Positions 22,866 through 33,077 of a DNA stretch of 64,000 bases are shown here, piece after piece; within the stretch, counting starts at the first letter, position 1, and every line of letters begins with the position of its first letter. Origin of the DNA: Eublepharis macularius (taxonomy: Eukaryota; Chordata; Lepidosauria; Squamata; Eublepharidae); contig NC_072799.1 of the NCBI RefSeq assembly GCF_028583425.1, positions 84,368,217 to 84,432,216 of the forward strand, written 5' to 3'. A program made the translations under genes and the position numbers. The notes below the pieces were generated by a model. The model saw nothing but the letters and a program-made list of their open reading frames with translations, was not told the DNA's origin and did not search any database.

Positions 22866-23975
22866 GTGACCAGCTTACTGGATCGGGGGAACTCTGTTGA
22901 CGTGATTTATTTGGATTTCAGTAAAGCTTTTGATAAGGTCCCCCTTGACATTCTGATGGGCAAACTGAAAGACTGTGGAGTGGACTATAGGACAGTTCAG
23001 TGGATAGGGAACTGGTTAGAGGACTGCACCCAAAGAGTGGTGATCAACGGCATTTCATCAGATTGGACGAAAGTGTCCAGTGGGGTACCGCAGGGCTCAG
23101 TTTTGGGCCCGGTACTTTTCAATATTTTTATCAATGATCTGGATGAAGGAGTGGAAGGGCTGCTCATTAAATTTGCTGATGATACCAAATTGGGAGCAGT
23201 AGCAAACACCCAAGAAGATAGAATTAAAATTCAACAAGACCTGAATACTCTGGAGAAGTGGGCAGCTGTGAATAGGATGCAATTCAACAAAGACAAGTGC
23301 ACAGTATTCCATCTGGGCCACAAAAATGGGAAGCACAAATACTGGATGGGGGATACACTTCTGGGCAGTAGTATATGTGAAAGGGATCTTGGGGTAAGAG
23401 TGGACTGTAAACTAAATATGAGCAGTCAGTGTGATGCGGTGGCAAAAAAGGCTAATTCAATCCTGGGTTGTATCAAAGGGGCCATAGCTTTGAAATTGCA
23501 GGAGGTCATAGCCCCTCTCTATACTGCCTTGGTCAGGCCACACCTGGAGTATTGTGTGCAGTTCTGGAGGCCTCACTTCAAAAAGGGTGTGGCCAAAATC
23601 GAGAGGGTGCAGAGGAGAGCGACAAGAATGATCAGGGGTCTGGAGACTGAGCCCTATGAGGTAAGGCTGAGGGCCTTGGGAATGTTTTGTTTGGAGAAGA
23701 GGAGGTTGAGGGGGGACATGATTGCTCTCTTTAAATATTTGAAAGGCTGTCATTTGGAGGAGGGCAAGGAGCTGTTCCGGTTGGCAGCAGAGGGTAGGAC
23801 ACGAAGCAATGGGCTAAAACTACATGCACATAGGTACCGACTGGATATTAGGAAAAACTTTTTCACGGTCAGAGTAGTTCAAAAGTGGAATCAGCTGCCT
23901 AGGAAGGTGGTGAGCTCCCCTTCACTGGCAGTTTTCAAGAAGAGGCTGGATGAATACTTGTCAGAGATGCTTTAG
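22866..23975 (+). CDS. CR1 ORF2 reverse transcriptase, C-terminal 369 codons, open
   Basis: Reverse transcriptase part of a CR1 retrotransposon. The frame is uninterrupted: [52 protein letters not shown] (FADD box), then a thumb and C-terminal region ending DEYLSEML. The endonuclease and fingers are missing through 5' truncation, so this is not an autonomous copy. The intact frame and near identity with 4771-6225 suggest a recent insertion. The frame-giving ATG is internal to the element ORF and not a true start. Confidence 0.9.
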   Translation: MTSLLDRGNSVDVIYLDFSKAFDKVPLDILMGKLKDCGVDYRTVQWIGNWLEDCTQRVVINGISSDWTKVSSGVPQGSVLGPVLFNIFINDLDEGVEGLLIKFADDTKLGAVANTQEDRIKIQQDLNTLEKWAAVNRMQFNKDKCTVFHLGHKNGKHKYWMGDTLLGSSICERDLGVRVDCKLNMSSQCDAVAKKANSILGCIKGAIALKLQEVIAPLYTALVRPHLEYCVQFWRPHFKKGVAKIERVQRRATRMIRGLETEPYEVRLRALGMFCLEKRRLRGDMIALFKYLKGCHLEEGKELFRLAAEGRTRSNGLKLHAHRYRLDIRKNFFTVRVVQKWNQLPRKVVSSPSLAVFKKRLDEYLSEML

Positions 23976-24037
23976 GCTGATCCTGCACTGGGCAGGGGGT
24001 TGGACAAGATGGTCTGTATGGCCCCTTCCAACTCTAT

Positions 24038-24155
24038 GGGCCAAGCTACACATGACGAATGACACTTGAACAGCAAGTGTATTTCTCCCTGTTCACTTGC
24101 CCTCCACTCAATCCACTTGCCGTTCAAGTGTCATTCGTCATGTGTAGCTTGGCCC
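24038..24155. mobile_element. 118-bp palindromic MITE (GGGCCAAGCTACAC ends)
   Basis: Perfect termini GGGCCAAGCTACACATGACG and CGTCATGTGTAGCTTGGCCC, with inner arms GAATGACACTTGAACAGCAAG / CTTGCCGTTCAAGTGTCATTC. It splits the CR1 tail and is flanked by TAT on both sides. Others: 39285-39402, 39415-39601, 60453-60570 and 60758-60920. Confidence 0.88.
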
Positions 24156-24225
24156 TATGATTCTATGATTCTATTATATAAAAGAGTAAGCATGTTTTAG
24201 ACAACTCACATCCTACTCTGATGCA

Positions 24226-24239
24226 CCACCAGAGGGCGC
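24226..24239 (+). promoter_or_regulatory. CTCF-type motif
   Basis: CCACCAGAGGGCGC fits the CTCF core CCASYAGRKGGCRS at every position. It lies about 50 bases after the CR1 tail and just before the minisatellite. Binding is inferred from the motif only. Confidence 0.55.
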
Positions 24240-24294
24240 TGCTGTGGAGGGAAGCCCAGGCAAGGCAGCGTGTCCAACCAGAGAGCACATTGCT

Positions 24295-25510
24295 GTGGGA
24301 AGCACATGCCAGGATCAGGAGGGGAGCAGGTGACAATGCACACACACCCTTTTACCCAGCTGGGATCAGGAGCGGAATAGGTGGCAATGCACGCCCAGCC
24401 GGAAGCAGGCAAGGAGCAGGAGGCAATGCCTGCTACCCTCTTCACCCAGTTGGGATCAGGAGCGGAGAAGGTGGCAATGCCCACTCCCTGCCTTCACCCG
24501 GCCAGGATCAGTCATGGAGCAGGCGGCAATGCCCGCCCATTCACTGGGCTGGAATCAGGCACAGAGCAGGTGGCAATGCACACCCTTGTCTTCACCCGGC
24601 TGAGATCAGGCAAGGAGCAGGAGGCAATGCCCTCATCTCCTTCACCCAGCTGGGATCAGGCAGGGAGCAGGTGGTAATGTCTGCCACCCCTTCACGTGCA
24701 TGGAGGAGGTGGCAATGCCTGCCCCCTCAATTCACCCAGCCGGGATCAGAAGCAGACCAGGTGGCAATACCCACCCCTTGCCTTAACTGAGTTGAGCTAA
24801 GCAGGTGGCAATGCCCGCCCCCCCTTAACCTGGCTGGAATCAGGAGTGGAGCAGGTGGCAATGCCTGTCCCCCTTCACCTGCCTGGGATCACGAGTGGAG
24901 TAGGTGGCAATGTCCGCCCCATCCCCCTGTCTGGTATCAGGAGTGGAGAAGGTGGCAATGCCCGGCCCCTGGCTTCACTCAGTTGCAATCAGGAACAGAG
25001 CAGGTGGCAATGCCTGCCCCCCTTCACCTGGCCAGGATCAAGTGCAGAGCAGGCGGCAGTGCCCACCCTACTTGCTGTGGTCAGGATCAAGCATGGAGCA
25101 GGTGGCAATGCCTGCCCCTTCACCTGGCTGGAATCAGGCACAGAGCACGAGGCAATAATTACTCCCCCTTCACCAAGCTGGGGTCAGGCATGGAGCAGGT
25201 GGCAATGCCTGCCCCCTGCCTTCACCCAACCTGCATCAGGAGCGCAGGAGGTGGCAATGCCTGCCACCCGCCTTCACCCACCTGGAGAAGATCACAATGC
25301 CCATTCCCCCTTCACCTAGCCAGAATCAGGCGCAGAGCAGGAGGCAATGCCTGCTACCACTTCACCTGGATGGGTTCAGGTGCAGAGCAGGTGGCAATGC
25401 CGCCCCCTCCCTTTACCCAGCCTGGATCAGGCATGGAGCAGGAGGCAATGCTGCCCCCCCTTCATCTGGCCTGGTTCAGTCACGGAAGAGGAGCCAATGC
25501 CTGCCTGCCC
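24295..25510. repeat. Minisatellite, ~50-bp degenerate unit, about 24 copies
   Basis: The recurring core is GGATCAGG..GGAGCAGGTGGCAATGCC followed by a C-rich stretch and CTTCACCTGGCTG. Successive GATCAGG positions (24312, 24364, 24452, 24506, 24552, 24605, 24653) are about 46-54 bases apart, with one degenerate interval. The open frames across it in all three plus frames arise because the unit lacks stops; they change frame with unit length and are not genes. Confidence 0.93.
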
Positions 25511-26412
25511 GCCCTCCCCTTTCTAGAACCCGTTGTATTTTTTCCCACCACGGGCTTTGTTACTAGTTTTAAAGTAATTGTAAGTCTCATGTAGCTTAAA
25601 CTGAAACAGCAGAGATTTGTTTGGAGAGAGTGACTCCAGAGTGCAATCACCAGAGGTTTGCTTATTTATTTCTGTTCTATCACCTTTCCAAACTTTGTCG
25701 TTCAAGGAAGTTTATGATGATAACAAATCTATTAGTGTAGAACAGTCAAAGCCAATGAGGCACTGTTTTTGTGCTCAAAGGTACTCTAGTGCTTTGCGGT
25801 CTATGGCACAAAAAGGTATTGGTAAATCTACTACCTCATGCTTTCTTCATCCTCAGTGAAAATATGACCTTGTTCATCATAGGATTATTCAGTCCTGGGC
25901 AGATGCTGCAAACATGACTGTATGTCAGACATCATAATTAAATATGTTAAATACAGAGAGCACTAGTAAATGTTCTCCCTAAGTGGTACCACTAATAGCA
26001 GTATCTAACTTGCAATCATTTCCTCCATTTAACTCCTTTTCCCTTTCAGTGTGATAATGGTATTGGAAAACAATATTTAAGATGGAGGCATTTATTGTCC
26101 TTTTATAGACAATTGTTCCAATACGTGTTTAGTAGTTCTGGCATCATAGGGCGAAAATTGTGTACCTCAGCGGCTGTCCTGCCTGTGGCTGTAATGAAGT
26201 CTCGGTAGTAATCTAATTGTATTGACTTAGCAGGAAAGTGGAATTCTTATTGACAATATAAAAGCCAAGCAAATTGCAGTATCAGAAGACATAGACTGGT
26301 ATGAGCCCTCTTGACATTGCTGCTGTTGTTGTTGTTTTAAACTATCTTTTTATGTGAGAAGGCTAAGAATAAGATTAGATTCCTCTGAATTTAGAAACTT
26401 TTAGAAATTTGA

Positions 26413-26627
26413 AAAATAGTAAAGAATCCAGTAGCACCTTAAAACTAACCAACTTTAGTGTAGCATAAGCTTTCGAGAACCACAGCTCTCTTCATCAGAT
26501 GTGTCTGATGAAGAGAGCTGTAGTTCTCAAAAGTTTATGCTACAATAAAGTTGATTAGTCTTAAAGGTGCTACTGGACTCTTTACTATTTTGCAACTACA
26601 GACTAACATGGCTAACTCCTCTGGATC
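26413..26627. mobile_element. Foldback element, second Penelope-like family
   Basis: Flanked by TTAGAAATTTGA (26401-26412) and TTAGAAATCTGA (26628-26639). Inverted arms AGTAAAGAATCCAGTAGCACC.. / GGTGCTACTGGACTCTTTACT meet at TCATCAGATGTGTCTGATGA. A CTGATGAAGAGAGCTGTAGTTCTCAAAAG core is present. Confidence 0.82.
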
Positions 26628-26928
26628 TTAGAAATCTGAGTTATCTATGAAAATTCATCTAGATAGAATATTTTGGTCCAAGCCAACTGCTGAGCTCAAC
26701 CTTTTCCATGTTCATCTTGAGGAAACTCTTTCCAAATTGACTCGTCCCCAGCTATTCTGGGGCATATTCTAGGGCAATCATGGAGGGCAGCTATATTGTT
26801 CTTGGGGATATTTTCTTTTGCTTAACCAGATGTTTTTAATGTTTCTTTTTTAAAAACAAAAGTTGATAAACTAGACTGCTAAGTTGTTTTTGTGTTCTTG
26901 CAACTCTTATCACTTTAGTAGTAGAAAA

Positions 26929-27545
26929 GAGCAAGAGTCCAGTAGCCACAGCTCACTTCTTCAGATACAGCTAGAATGTGAGTCTATTGCCGTTTTCACA
27001 CTGCTTACCAGCTGTGGAATATCATACAAAGCTCCTGGAACAACAGCGTCTTTCTGGCATGATTTCCCATCATAACTCCAGTTCTCGCACGAAATTACGC
27101 CAGGAAGACACTGTCACTCAGGGAGCTTTGCATGACATTCCGCAGCCGGTAAGCATTGTGAAAACAGCCCGTCTGTCCTTATATTTTGGAGAATGGAGTG
27201 GTTGTAGAACCCGAATGATAATAGCAGTGAATGATAATGGCAGGCATGATTGAATAGGGTGGAGTATGCCAAGGGGTAGTGGGTGTGGAAAAATTAGCAT
27301 ACCCCACCCTATTCAATCACATCTGCCGTTATCATTCACTGGCTATTATCATTCGGCTTCCGCAATCACTCCATTTTCCAAGATATAAGGACAGATAGAC
27401 TCACATTCTTGTTGTATCTGAAGAAGTGAGCTGTGGATCATGAAAGTTCATCCCCTAACAACAATTTTGTAAGTCTTATAGGTGCTACTGGACTCTTGCT
27501 CTTTTCTGCTGCTACAGACAGACTAACACAATCTACCCATCTTGA
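26929..27545. mobile_element. Foldback element with nested palindromes
   Basis: Outer arms AGAAAAGAGCAAGAGTCCAGTAG / CTACTGGACTCTTGCTCTTTTCT (relative of 8973-9194). The inner arms include AGAATGTGAGTCTAT / ATAGACTCACATTCT and, inside them, GAATGATAATAGCAGTGAATG / CATTCACTGGCTATTATCATTC. A separate palindrome (26989-27168) interrupts the left arm. Flanks TCACTTTAGTAG and TCACTTTGTTAG suggest a target duplication. Confidence 0.7.
26989..27168. mobile_element. 180-bp palindromic MITE nested in 26929-27545
   Basis: GCCGTTTTCACACTGCTTACC at left and GGTAAGCATTGTGAAAACAGC at right are inverted, and the similarity continues to the centre (AAGCTCCTGGAACAACAGCG against GACACTGTCACTCAGGGAGC). hAT-like termini; target duplication not clear. 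Confidence 0.72.
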
Positions 27546-28199
27546 TCTATCTTGTCACTTTGTTAGTCATCTTGAGTCTGAGGAGATGAGGAGTGATATA
27601 AATATTTTAATTAAACCAACAAACCTATGCCCTTTAATGAATCAACACTCTTCCAGAATTGTGCATTTCAGGGAAGAAACACCTGCTTTTTGCAAGATAT
27701 CTTTGGAGGTATGTTGGCTGCCATGAGCTGTCTTAGAATGGAGGAAATCTTAATAAATTTCCACAGAATCCCTGAATAATAATCTTCTGTTCACAACATG
27801 CTGTGGAGGCTCAAGGTATTTTGCCTTGGTGCCACTGCTGTCACTTGCCCAGCTTGCTTTCTCTGCCTAGCCCCTACCTGGTCACCCCCAGCCCCACACA
27901 GGAAACCGTAAGAGCGAATCCTTCTCACATCTTCATTTCATCAAGACCAGCATGGCAAACTGCTTATGTCCTAGAGGGCTTCCTGAACTCTCTGGAAATA
28001 AATTCCTCTTGCAAGAGTACAGCTGTCATTTTGGTTGTCCTGGCAGCAGTGAAAAGGTTCAAGAAGCCCTAAAGGTCATACATGACTTACTGTGCTGGTG
28101 TTACTGAAGTTGGGAAGTATTAGCCCTTCTAGCTCCTGGAGGTGGTGGGTGGCAGAGATACCAATGAGGCAGGGCAAAGAGAAGATGGTGGGGAGAGAG

Positions 28200-28775
28200 G
28201 AATGTGCAAGTTTCTGGTTTTAGTGTTTAAAGCCCTTTACGGACTGGGACCTGAACACCTACGGGACCGCCTCTCCCACTATGTGCCCTGTAGGGCCTTG
28301 CATTCTGTGGATAAGCAGCTCTTGGTGGTATCCAGCCCATGGGACATTCGTCTGGCCTCGACCAGGGCCAGGGCCTCTTCGGCCCTGGCTCTGGCCTGGT
28401 GGAATGTACTCCCAGTCAAGATCTGGGCCTTGAGGGACCTGTTACAGTTCTGCAGGGCTTGCAAAATGGAGATGATCTGCCAGGCCTTTGATTGAGAGCC
28501 AACGAATTTTCCCTTTCCTGCCCACCACGTCCCGTGCTCCACCAGCGGCTGCCCTGTGCCTGTGCCACAGCATTATCCCTGGTTTTTAGGCATTTATTAT
28601 GGCCTGTGTTGTTCATGGCACTAGTTTCTATTATATTTAGCTTTTTAATTTCTTGTGTTGTTTTTAGATATTTGTTTATGGTTTTAATGTATGACATATT
28701 CTCCTGCTGTTAGCCGTCCTGAGCCCATTCACGGGGAAGACAGGGTATAAATCTACTAAAATAAATAAATAACTC
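28200..28775 (+). mobile_element. L2 LINE 3' end
   Basis: The frame around 28200-28495 reads FLVLVFKALYGLGPEHLRDRLSHYVPCRALHS..STRARASSALALAWWNVLPVKI..LRDLLQF, the L2 C-terminal block. The 3' UTR ends with GCCGTCCTGAGCCC..GGGTATAAAT and an AAATAAATAAATAA tail. Confidence 0.82.
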
Positions 28776-29416
28776 CCCCAACCAGTCTTCACCCTGTGGC
28801 GACTCCCTCACAGTAAATCAGTCACCACAAGGTGAGATTGAGAGAGGGGTTGACAAAACCTCGCCATCCCCTCCTCAGTGGTGTTTCTGCCATCCACCAT
28901 CTCCAGGAGCTAGAAGAGCTCGTACTTGTCGTGGCTTTACAAGCCTTGGGGATGCAAAGGATCTCATAAAATAAATGTAAGCTGACAGTAAAGCAAGCAA
29001 AAAGAGAATTTGAGGAGCAAGCTGCTCAAAGCTTTAAGACAAATAATAAGCATTTCTTCAAATATATCAGGAGCAGGAAACTGGCAAGGGAGGCAACTGG
29101 ACATTTTAATGCCTTTATTTTGAAACCGAAGCTGCTGTTAAACTTCTCTGTGCTTATTGGAAAAAACCCTCCCTAATGCTTGTGTCACTGGTTGGATCGT
29201 AACATTTCCTGAAACATCAAAACGTTTGCTTAGCACATGTAGTCCATTTATGTCTTGTGAGAGATTACATAAACTCTCTTCCCTGTGCATTCTTCAGCCA
29301 GAGTTGCTCACTGTTATCCCGTGTCCCAGACCACATGAAAAGGTTTCCCCACACAATGCAGAATTAAGTTGTGGAACTTGAGATCATGGAATGTGGTGGT
29401 AGTCACTAGTTTAGAC

Positions 29417-29654
29417 TAGAGCAGAACCACAAGTGACAAAAGGCACAGATTGGACACTTGTCTGTTTCCCTCAAGTTTTGATGGGAAATGTAGGCATCCT
29501 GGTCTCACAGCTTCGCTCTCTGACTGCTGTCCAATGGACTTTTCAACTGTCACTCGTACAACATTCCGCCAAGTTGCCTACATTTCCCATCAAAACTTGA
29601 GGGAAGCAGACAAGTGTCCAATCTGTGCCTTTTGTCACTTGTGGTTCTGCTCTA
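29417..29654. mobile_element. 238-bp foldback element with ~85-bp perfect-looking arms
   Basis: TAGAGCAGAACCACAAGTGAC.. at left and GTCACTTGTGGTTCTGCTCTA at right. The arms are almost exact inverses through TTTTGATGGGAAATGTAGGC / GCCTACATTTCCCATCAAAA. The terminal TAGAG suggests hAT; no clear 8-bp duplication was found. Well preserved, hence young. Confidence 0.78.
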
Positions 29655-29682
29655 TGTTAAAGTGAACTAAACACATTCTTGG

Positions 29683-30087
29683 ATCATAGAATCATAGGGC
29701 TGGAAGGGAGCTCCAAGGTCATGTAGCTCAACCGCCTGCACAATGCAGGAAATACACAACCACCTCCCCACTCACATTCACCCAGTGACCCCAGCTCCAT
29801 CCCCATAAGATGGCAAAACACCCCCAGAATCCCTAGCTAAACTGGCCTGGGGAAAATTGTTTTCTGACCCCAAAGTGGCTATTGGGGCATTACCTTGGGT
29901 GTGTAACAAGGAGCCATGAGAACTAAGCCCTGATGGAACCCTTCCTGCCCTCTCCCGCATGATCTGCCCAGGTTCACAGACTCAGCATTGCTGTCAGATG
30001 GCCATCTAGCCTCTGTTTAAAAACCTCCAAAGAAGGAGAGCCCACCACCTCCCGAGGAAGCCTGTTCTACTGAGGGACTGCTCTCAC
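29683..30087 (-). mobile_element. CR1 LINE 3' end
   Basis: TCATAGAATCATAGGGCTGGAAGGG at the left is the inverse of a CR1 tail. CACAATGCAGGAAATACACAA, GCCATCTAGCCTCTGTTTAAA and CACCACCTCCCGAGGAAGCC follow. It is cut at 30087 by the start of an LTR. Confidence 0.85.
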
Positions 30088-30717
30088 TGTCAGGATGATC
30101 AGAGGCTATTACCTATGATGACTAAAGTGGGACCTCCATGTCCAGAAGCAGTAATTCCAAATGCCAATAGCTATGAATAAAACAATGAAATAAACTAACC
30201 GATGGTAAATACCAGTCCCTGGCACTTAGGTCCCATCAAGTTCTCCACAGTTAACGCACAGGTGTTCCAGTTGAAGCAACTTTATTAGAGATCCATACAG
30301 TTTAAGGTGTTCACACAAAGGTAGCAATTGGCAGAAGTGACTATTCCAAAATGGACACTACTAAATATAGGGAAACTTCCCGCCCTTTGGGTCCATTGAC
30401 ATTCTGGCATGAAACCCCAAAGAGTTACATGGGAACAGATTAGTTTAGGCTAGACAGAGTACAGAATGAAATCACCACAGTCTCCAAGAAAAGATACATT
30501 GCTCGCTGCCCACAGCTTGCTTCCAAGGACACTTGCTGCAAAAGTGAAAGTAAATACTTTCAATAGATAACAGAGAGGCCCCACTGGCTCAGTGCATTGT
30601 AAGTTAGCAGTTTACTCACTCTCAGATGAGTTATGCAAAACACAGAATAAAACCTTAGCAAACAGCTAACACAAAATGTATAACAAAATATTGGCAGGTA
30701 TGCTGGCATACATGACA
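30088..30717 (-). mobile_element. LTR of a Ty3/gypsy element (3' LTR)
   Basis: Ends TGTCAGGATG..CATACATGACA. Immediately beyond 30717, read on the minus strand, is AATTTTGGGGGAGGCAGTA, a polypurine tract of the kind that precedes a 3' LTR. This sets the element in minus orientation, with integrase at 32507-33077. AATAAA signals are present on the minus strand. The matching 5' LTR was not found. Confidence 0.7.
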
Positions 30718-31044
30718 TACTGCCTCCCCCAAAATTGGGCTCCTCTTACATTGGGCCAGGTTTGTCAGGGTAGAGTCTATGGAATTTGCTTATAAGCCTT
30801 GGAGCATTCATGTTTGAGCTCCCTGTAACTCTCAGCAAAATATTTCCAATGAAGCAAGTAAAAAAGTTTTCCACGTTTTATTTTAGAGTCCAGGATGTCT
30901 TCTATTTCATGGTGCACTTGTCCATCCACCAGGATGGGGCGGGGAGCTCCATGGTCCGGATGCCATTTGTCGGGGGGGGGGAAGCTTTTTCAGGAGGCTA
31001 AAGTGAAATACTGGATGGATGTTTTAAAAGTTCTTTGGTAAATG

Positions 31045-32159
31045 CACCCTGCTTCAGCCCTCCTGACTGATAGACACCGATAGCCCAGTATTTCCCTCCT
31101 CCCCTTGGCCACTTCATCATCCTCAAAGGAAGAGTCTGCAGGGCCGCTTTGCAGGAGGCCTATTTTCTGGCTGCTTGGCCTTAGCAGGGCTACTACCCTT
31201 TTTGGGTGGTGTGATGGAAATGTACAGTAATGTAATGTAATGTACTGTAAAATAACTGCTTTTAGAGCTTCAAAGCCAAATAGAAACACAGCATCCCCCA
31301 AATGGCAGCATCCCCAAACACTGTGTAGCCTGTAGAGGCCTCTATAAAATGGCCACCAGTGCAAGGAGGCTAAACAGGCTGCTGTGAGACACACTCAAAA
31401 TGGTCACTGCCAGCACAGGATAAGTTGCAAAAAGCCCACAAAAATAGCCACTACTGCCAGTAAGCAAAAGGCAAATCAGGCCACACAAAGCCCACAAACA
31501 AAATGGCCACCCCGGTGCTATGCATATTATAGATGCCTTCACAACATGGCCACCATTGCCAGGAAGCTGAGGTGACACTCTCAAAATGGCCACCCTACCA
31601 CATGATAAGCTGCAAAAGCCCCACTAAAATGGCTGCTACTGCCAGTAAGCAGGAGGTAAATCAGGCCACACAAATGCCACACTCAAAATGGCCACCTCCC
31701 AGAGCTCTGCACATTGTAGATGCCTTCACAACATGGCTGCACTGCCAAGAGGCTAAGCAGGCCACCTGGCGCCACTCTCAAAATGGCTGCACCCAACTGA
31801 ATAAACTACCAAGCCCTCCCACAAAATGGCCCCTGCTGCCTGAAGTCCTTAGGGCAAGCTTTTGCCGCTGCAATACTCCCTCCCAAGTAAGTGTAACGGC
31901 AGGGGAGGGGAAAAAACTAGACGGGGGGAGGGGGGACTACCAGCATCCACTCTGCTAGGCCAGTAGCAATAAAGTATGAATTAATTCACCCTTCAGATGG
32001 CTGCATCTCACCCCTGTGGCCTACAGCCAAGCCTATTGCTGATGCTAGAAGTCCTCTCTCCCAACAAAGTAAAACTGGTGGGGGGAGAGGAGCCTAGGTA
32101 GGCCAGAGGCCTACAGGGGCTGGGCCTCACCCTGCTTCAGCCCTCCTGACTGATAGACA
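31045..32159. repeat. 32-bp exact direct repeat, ~1.08 kb apart
   Basis: CACCCTGCTTCAGCCCTCCT followed by GACTGATAGACA occurs at 31045-31076 and 32128-32159 with no mismatch. It brackets the tandem array. Either an internal duplication of the gypsy element or the ends of an unrecognised insertion. Confidence 0.7.
31300..31850. repeat. ~195-bp tandem repeat rich in AAAATGGC motifs
   Basis: Units begin near 31383, 31569 and 31771 and share CTCAAAATGGCCACC, GATAAGCTGCAAAAGCCC, CTACTGCCAGTAAGCA, AATCAGGCCACACAAA and AGATGCCTTCACAACATGG. About nine or ten AAAATGGC/ACATGGC words occur. It lies inside the gypsy element between integrase and LTR, or is an insertion there. Confidence 0.75.
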
Positions 32160-32506
32160 ACAGGTCCCAAATGTAAATAAGAAAAAGTCTCTGCCAAACC
32201 ACTGAGCCTGGCGCTGGGCCCTGGCTCTCCTCCTGAAGTTTGAAGGGAGCAAGCAGAGGAATATCACCACTTCTCCAAGGCAGCTAGCACTGCATAACCA
32301 TGAGGGCCTTTGGTAAAACAGCCTCAGAGGAGCTTGGCTGAGAGAGCTTGAGACGTGCTTTGCTCAGGCCGAGTGACTCTTCCCAACTGTGACTGGGCAG
32401 GGCGGAGCAGCCTCCCAAGGCCCTTGTCTCCACCCTCCCAGCCAAACCCTCGATTGACAGGAAGGGGAGGTGCTCCTTCCAGGGCGGCAACTAATGGCCC
32501 CCAGCT

Positions 32507-33077
32507 TTAGCAGCGTAGCTGCATGCTGGGAAGGGGCCATATTCTCTCTGTTTGCCCATCGGTCTCGGGATGATGGGCGGAGCTAAGTCCTTGTTCAATT
32601 CCCGCAACTTTTAGTAGCTCCTGCCAGAAGTTGGCAACGAACTGGACTCTCCTGTCAGAAATTACCTTCTTTGGAAAAGAGTGCAGCCTGACCACGTGTT
32701 GCATAAAGAGTGTGGCCAGTTTCTTTGCTGTGGGAATAGTAGTGCAGGGAACAAAATGGGCTTGCTTAGAAAACAAATCAACCACCATTAGAATTACAGT
32801 TTTCCCCTCCGAGGGGAGAAGATCAGTGATTAAGTCCATCGAGACCACAGCCCGTGGTCGGGGGGGGGGGTTCTAGTGGTTGTAACAGTCCAGGGGTTTT
32901 TCCTCCTCTGGGTTTCCCCATTACATACACTTGACAAGAAGATGCATACTGAGAAATACCTTTTCTCATATTTGGCCACCAAAATTGTCTTTGCACTAGA
33001 TGTAATGTTTTTAAGTATCCAAAATGACCAGCCAGTTTGGAATCATGACAGTACAATGGGACGGGGTACATATTCAT
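32507..33077 (-). pseudogene. Ty3/gypsy integrase fragment, frameshifted
   Basis: Integrase joins retrotransposon cDNA to host DNA. On the minus strand 33077-32823 carries the zinc-binding domain: CHDSKLAGHFGYLKT..RQFWWPNMRKGISQYASSCQVY. The HHCC motif has its last Cys replaced by Tyr. A shift near 32830 leads into the catalytic core: VSMDLITDLLPSEG (first D), VISDRRVQF (second D) and HHPETDGQTER (E), with 35 residues between the second D and E. The frame ends soon after, so the rest of the core and C-terminal domain are lost. Reverse transcriptase and gag are not visible. Confidence 0.88.

Larger units (their letters stand above)
22842..24180 (+). mobile_element. CR1 LINE, 5'-truncated, tail split by a MITE
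   Basis: Begins at CCTGGTTTCCTTCTTTGATC within the reverse transcriptase and ends in the CR1 3' tail. The tail is interrupted at TCTAT by the MITE at 24038-24155 and resumes TATGATTCTATGATTCTA. Nearly the same as the copy at 4771-6304. Confidence 0.93.

Noticed and set aside
24295..25510. CRISPR-like array
   Set aside because: Units are degenerate and contiguous with no unique spacers, and the genome is vertebrate.
24221..25594. Several overlapping open frames of 84 to 203 codons
   Set aside because: They lie in a ~50-bp minisatellite whose unit lacks stops; the protein repeats shift frame from unit to unit.
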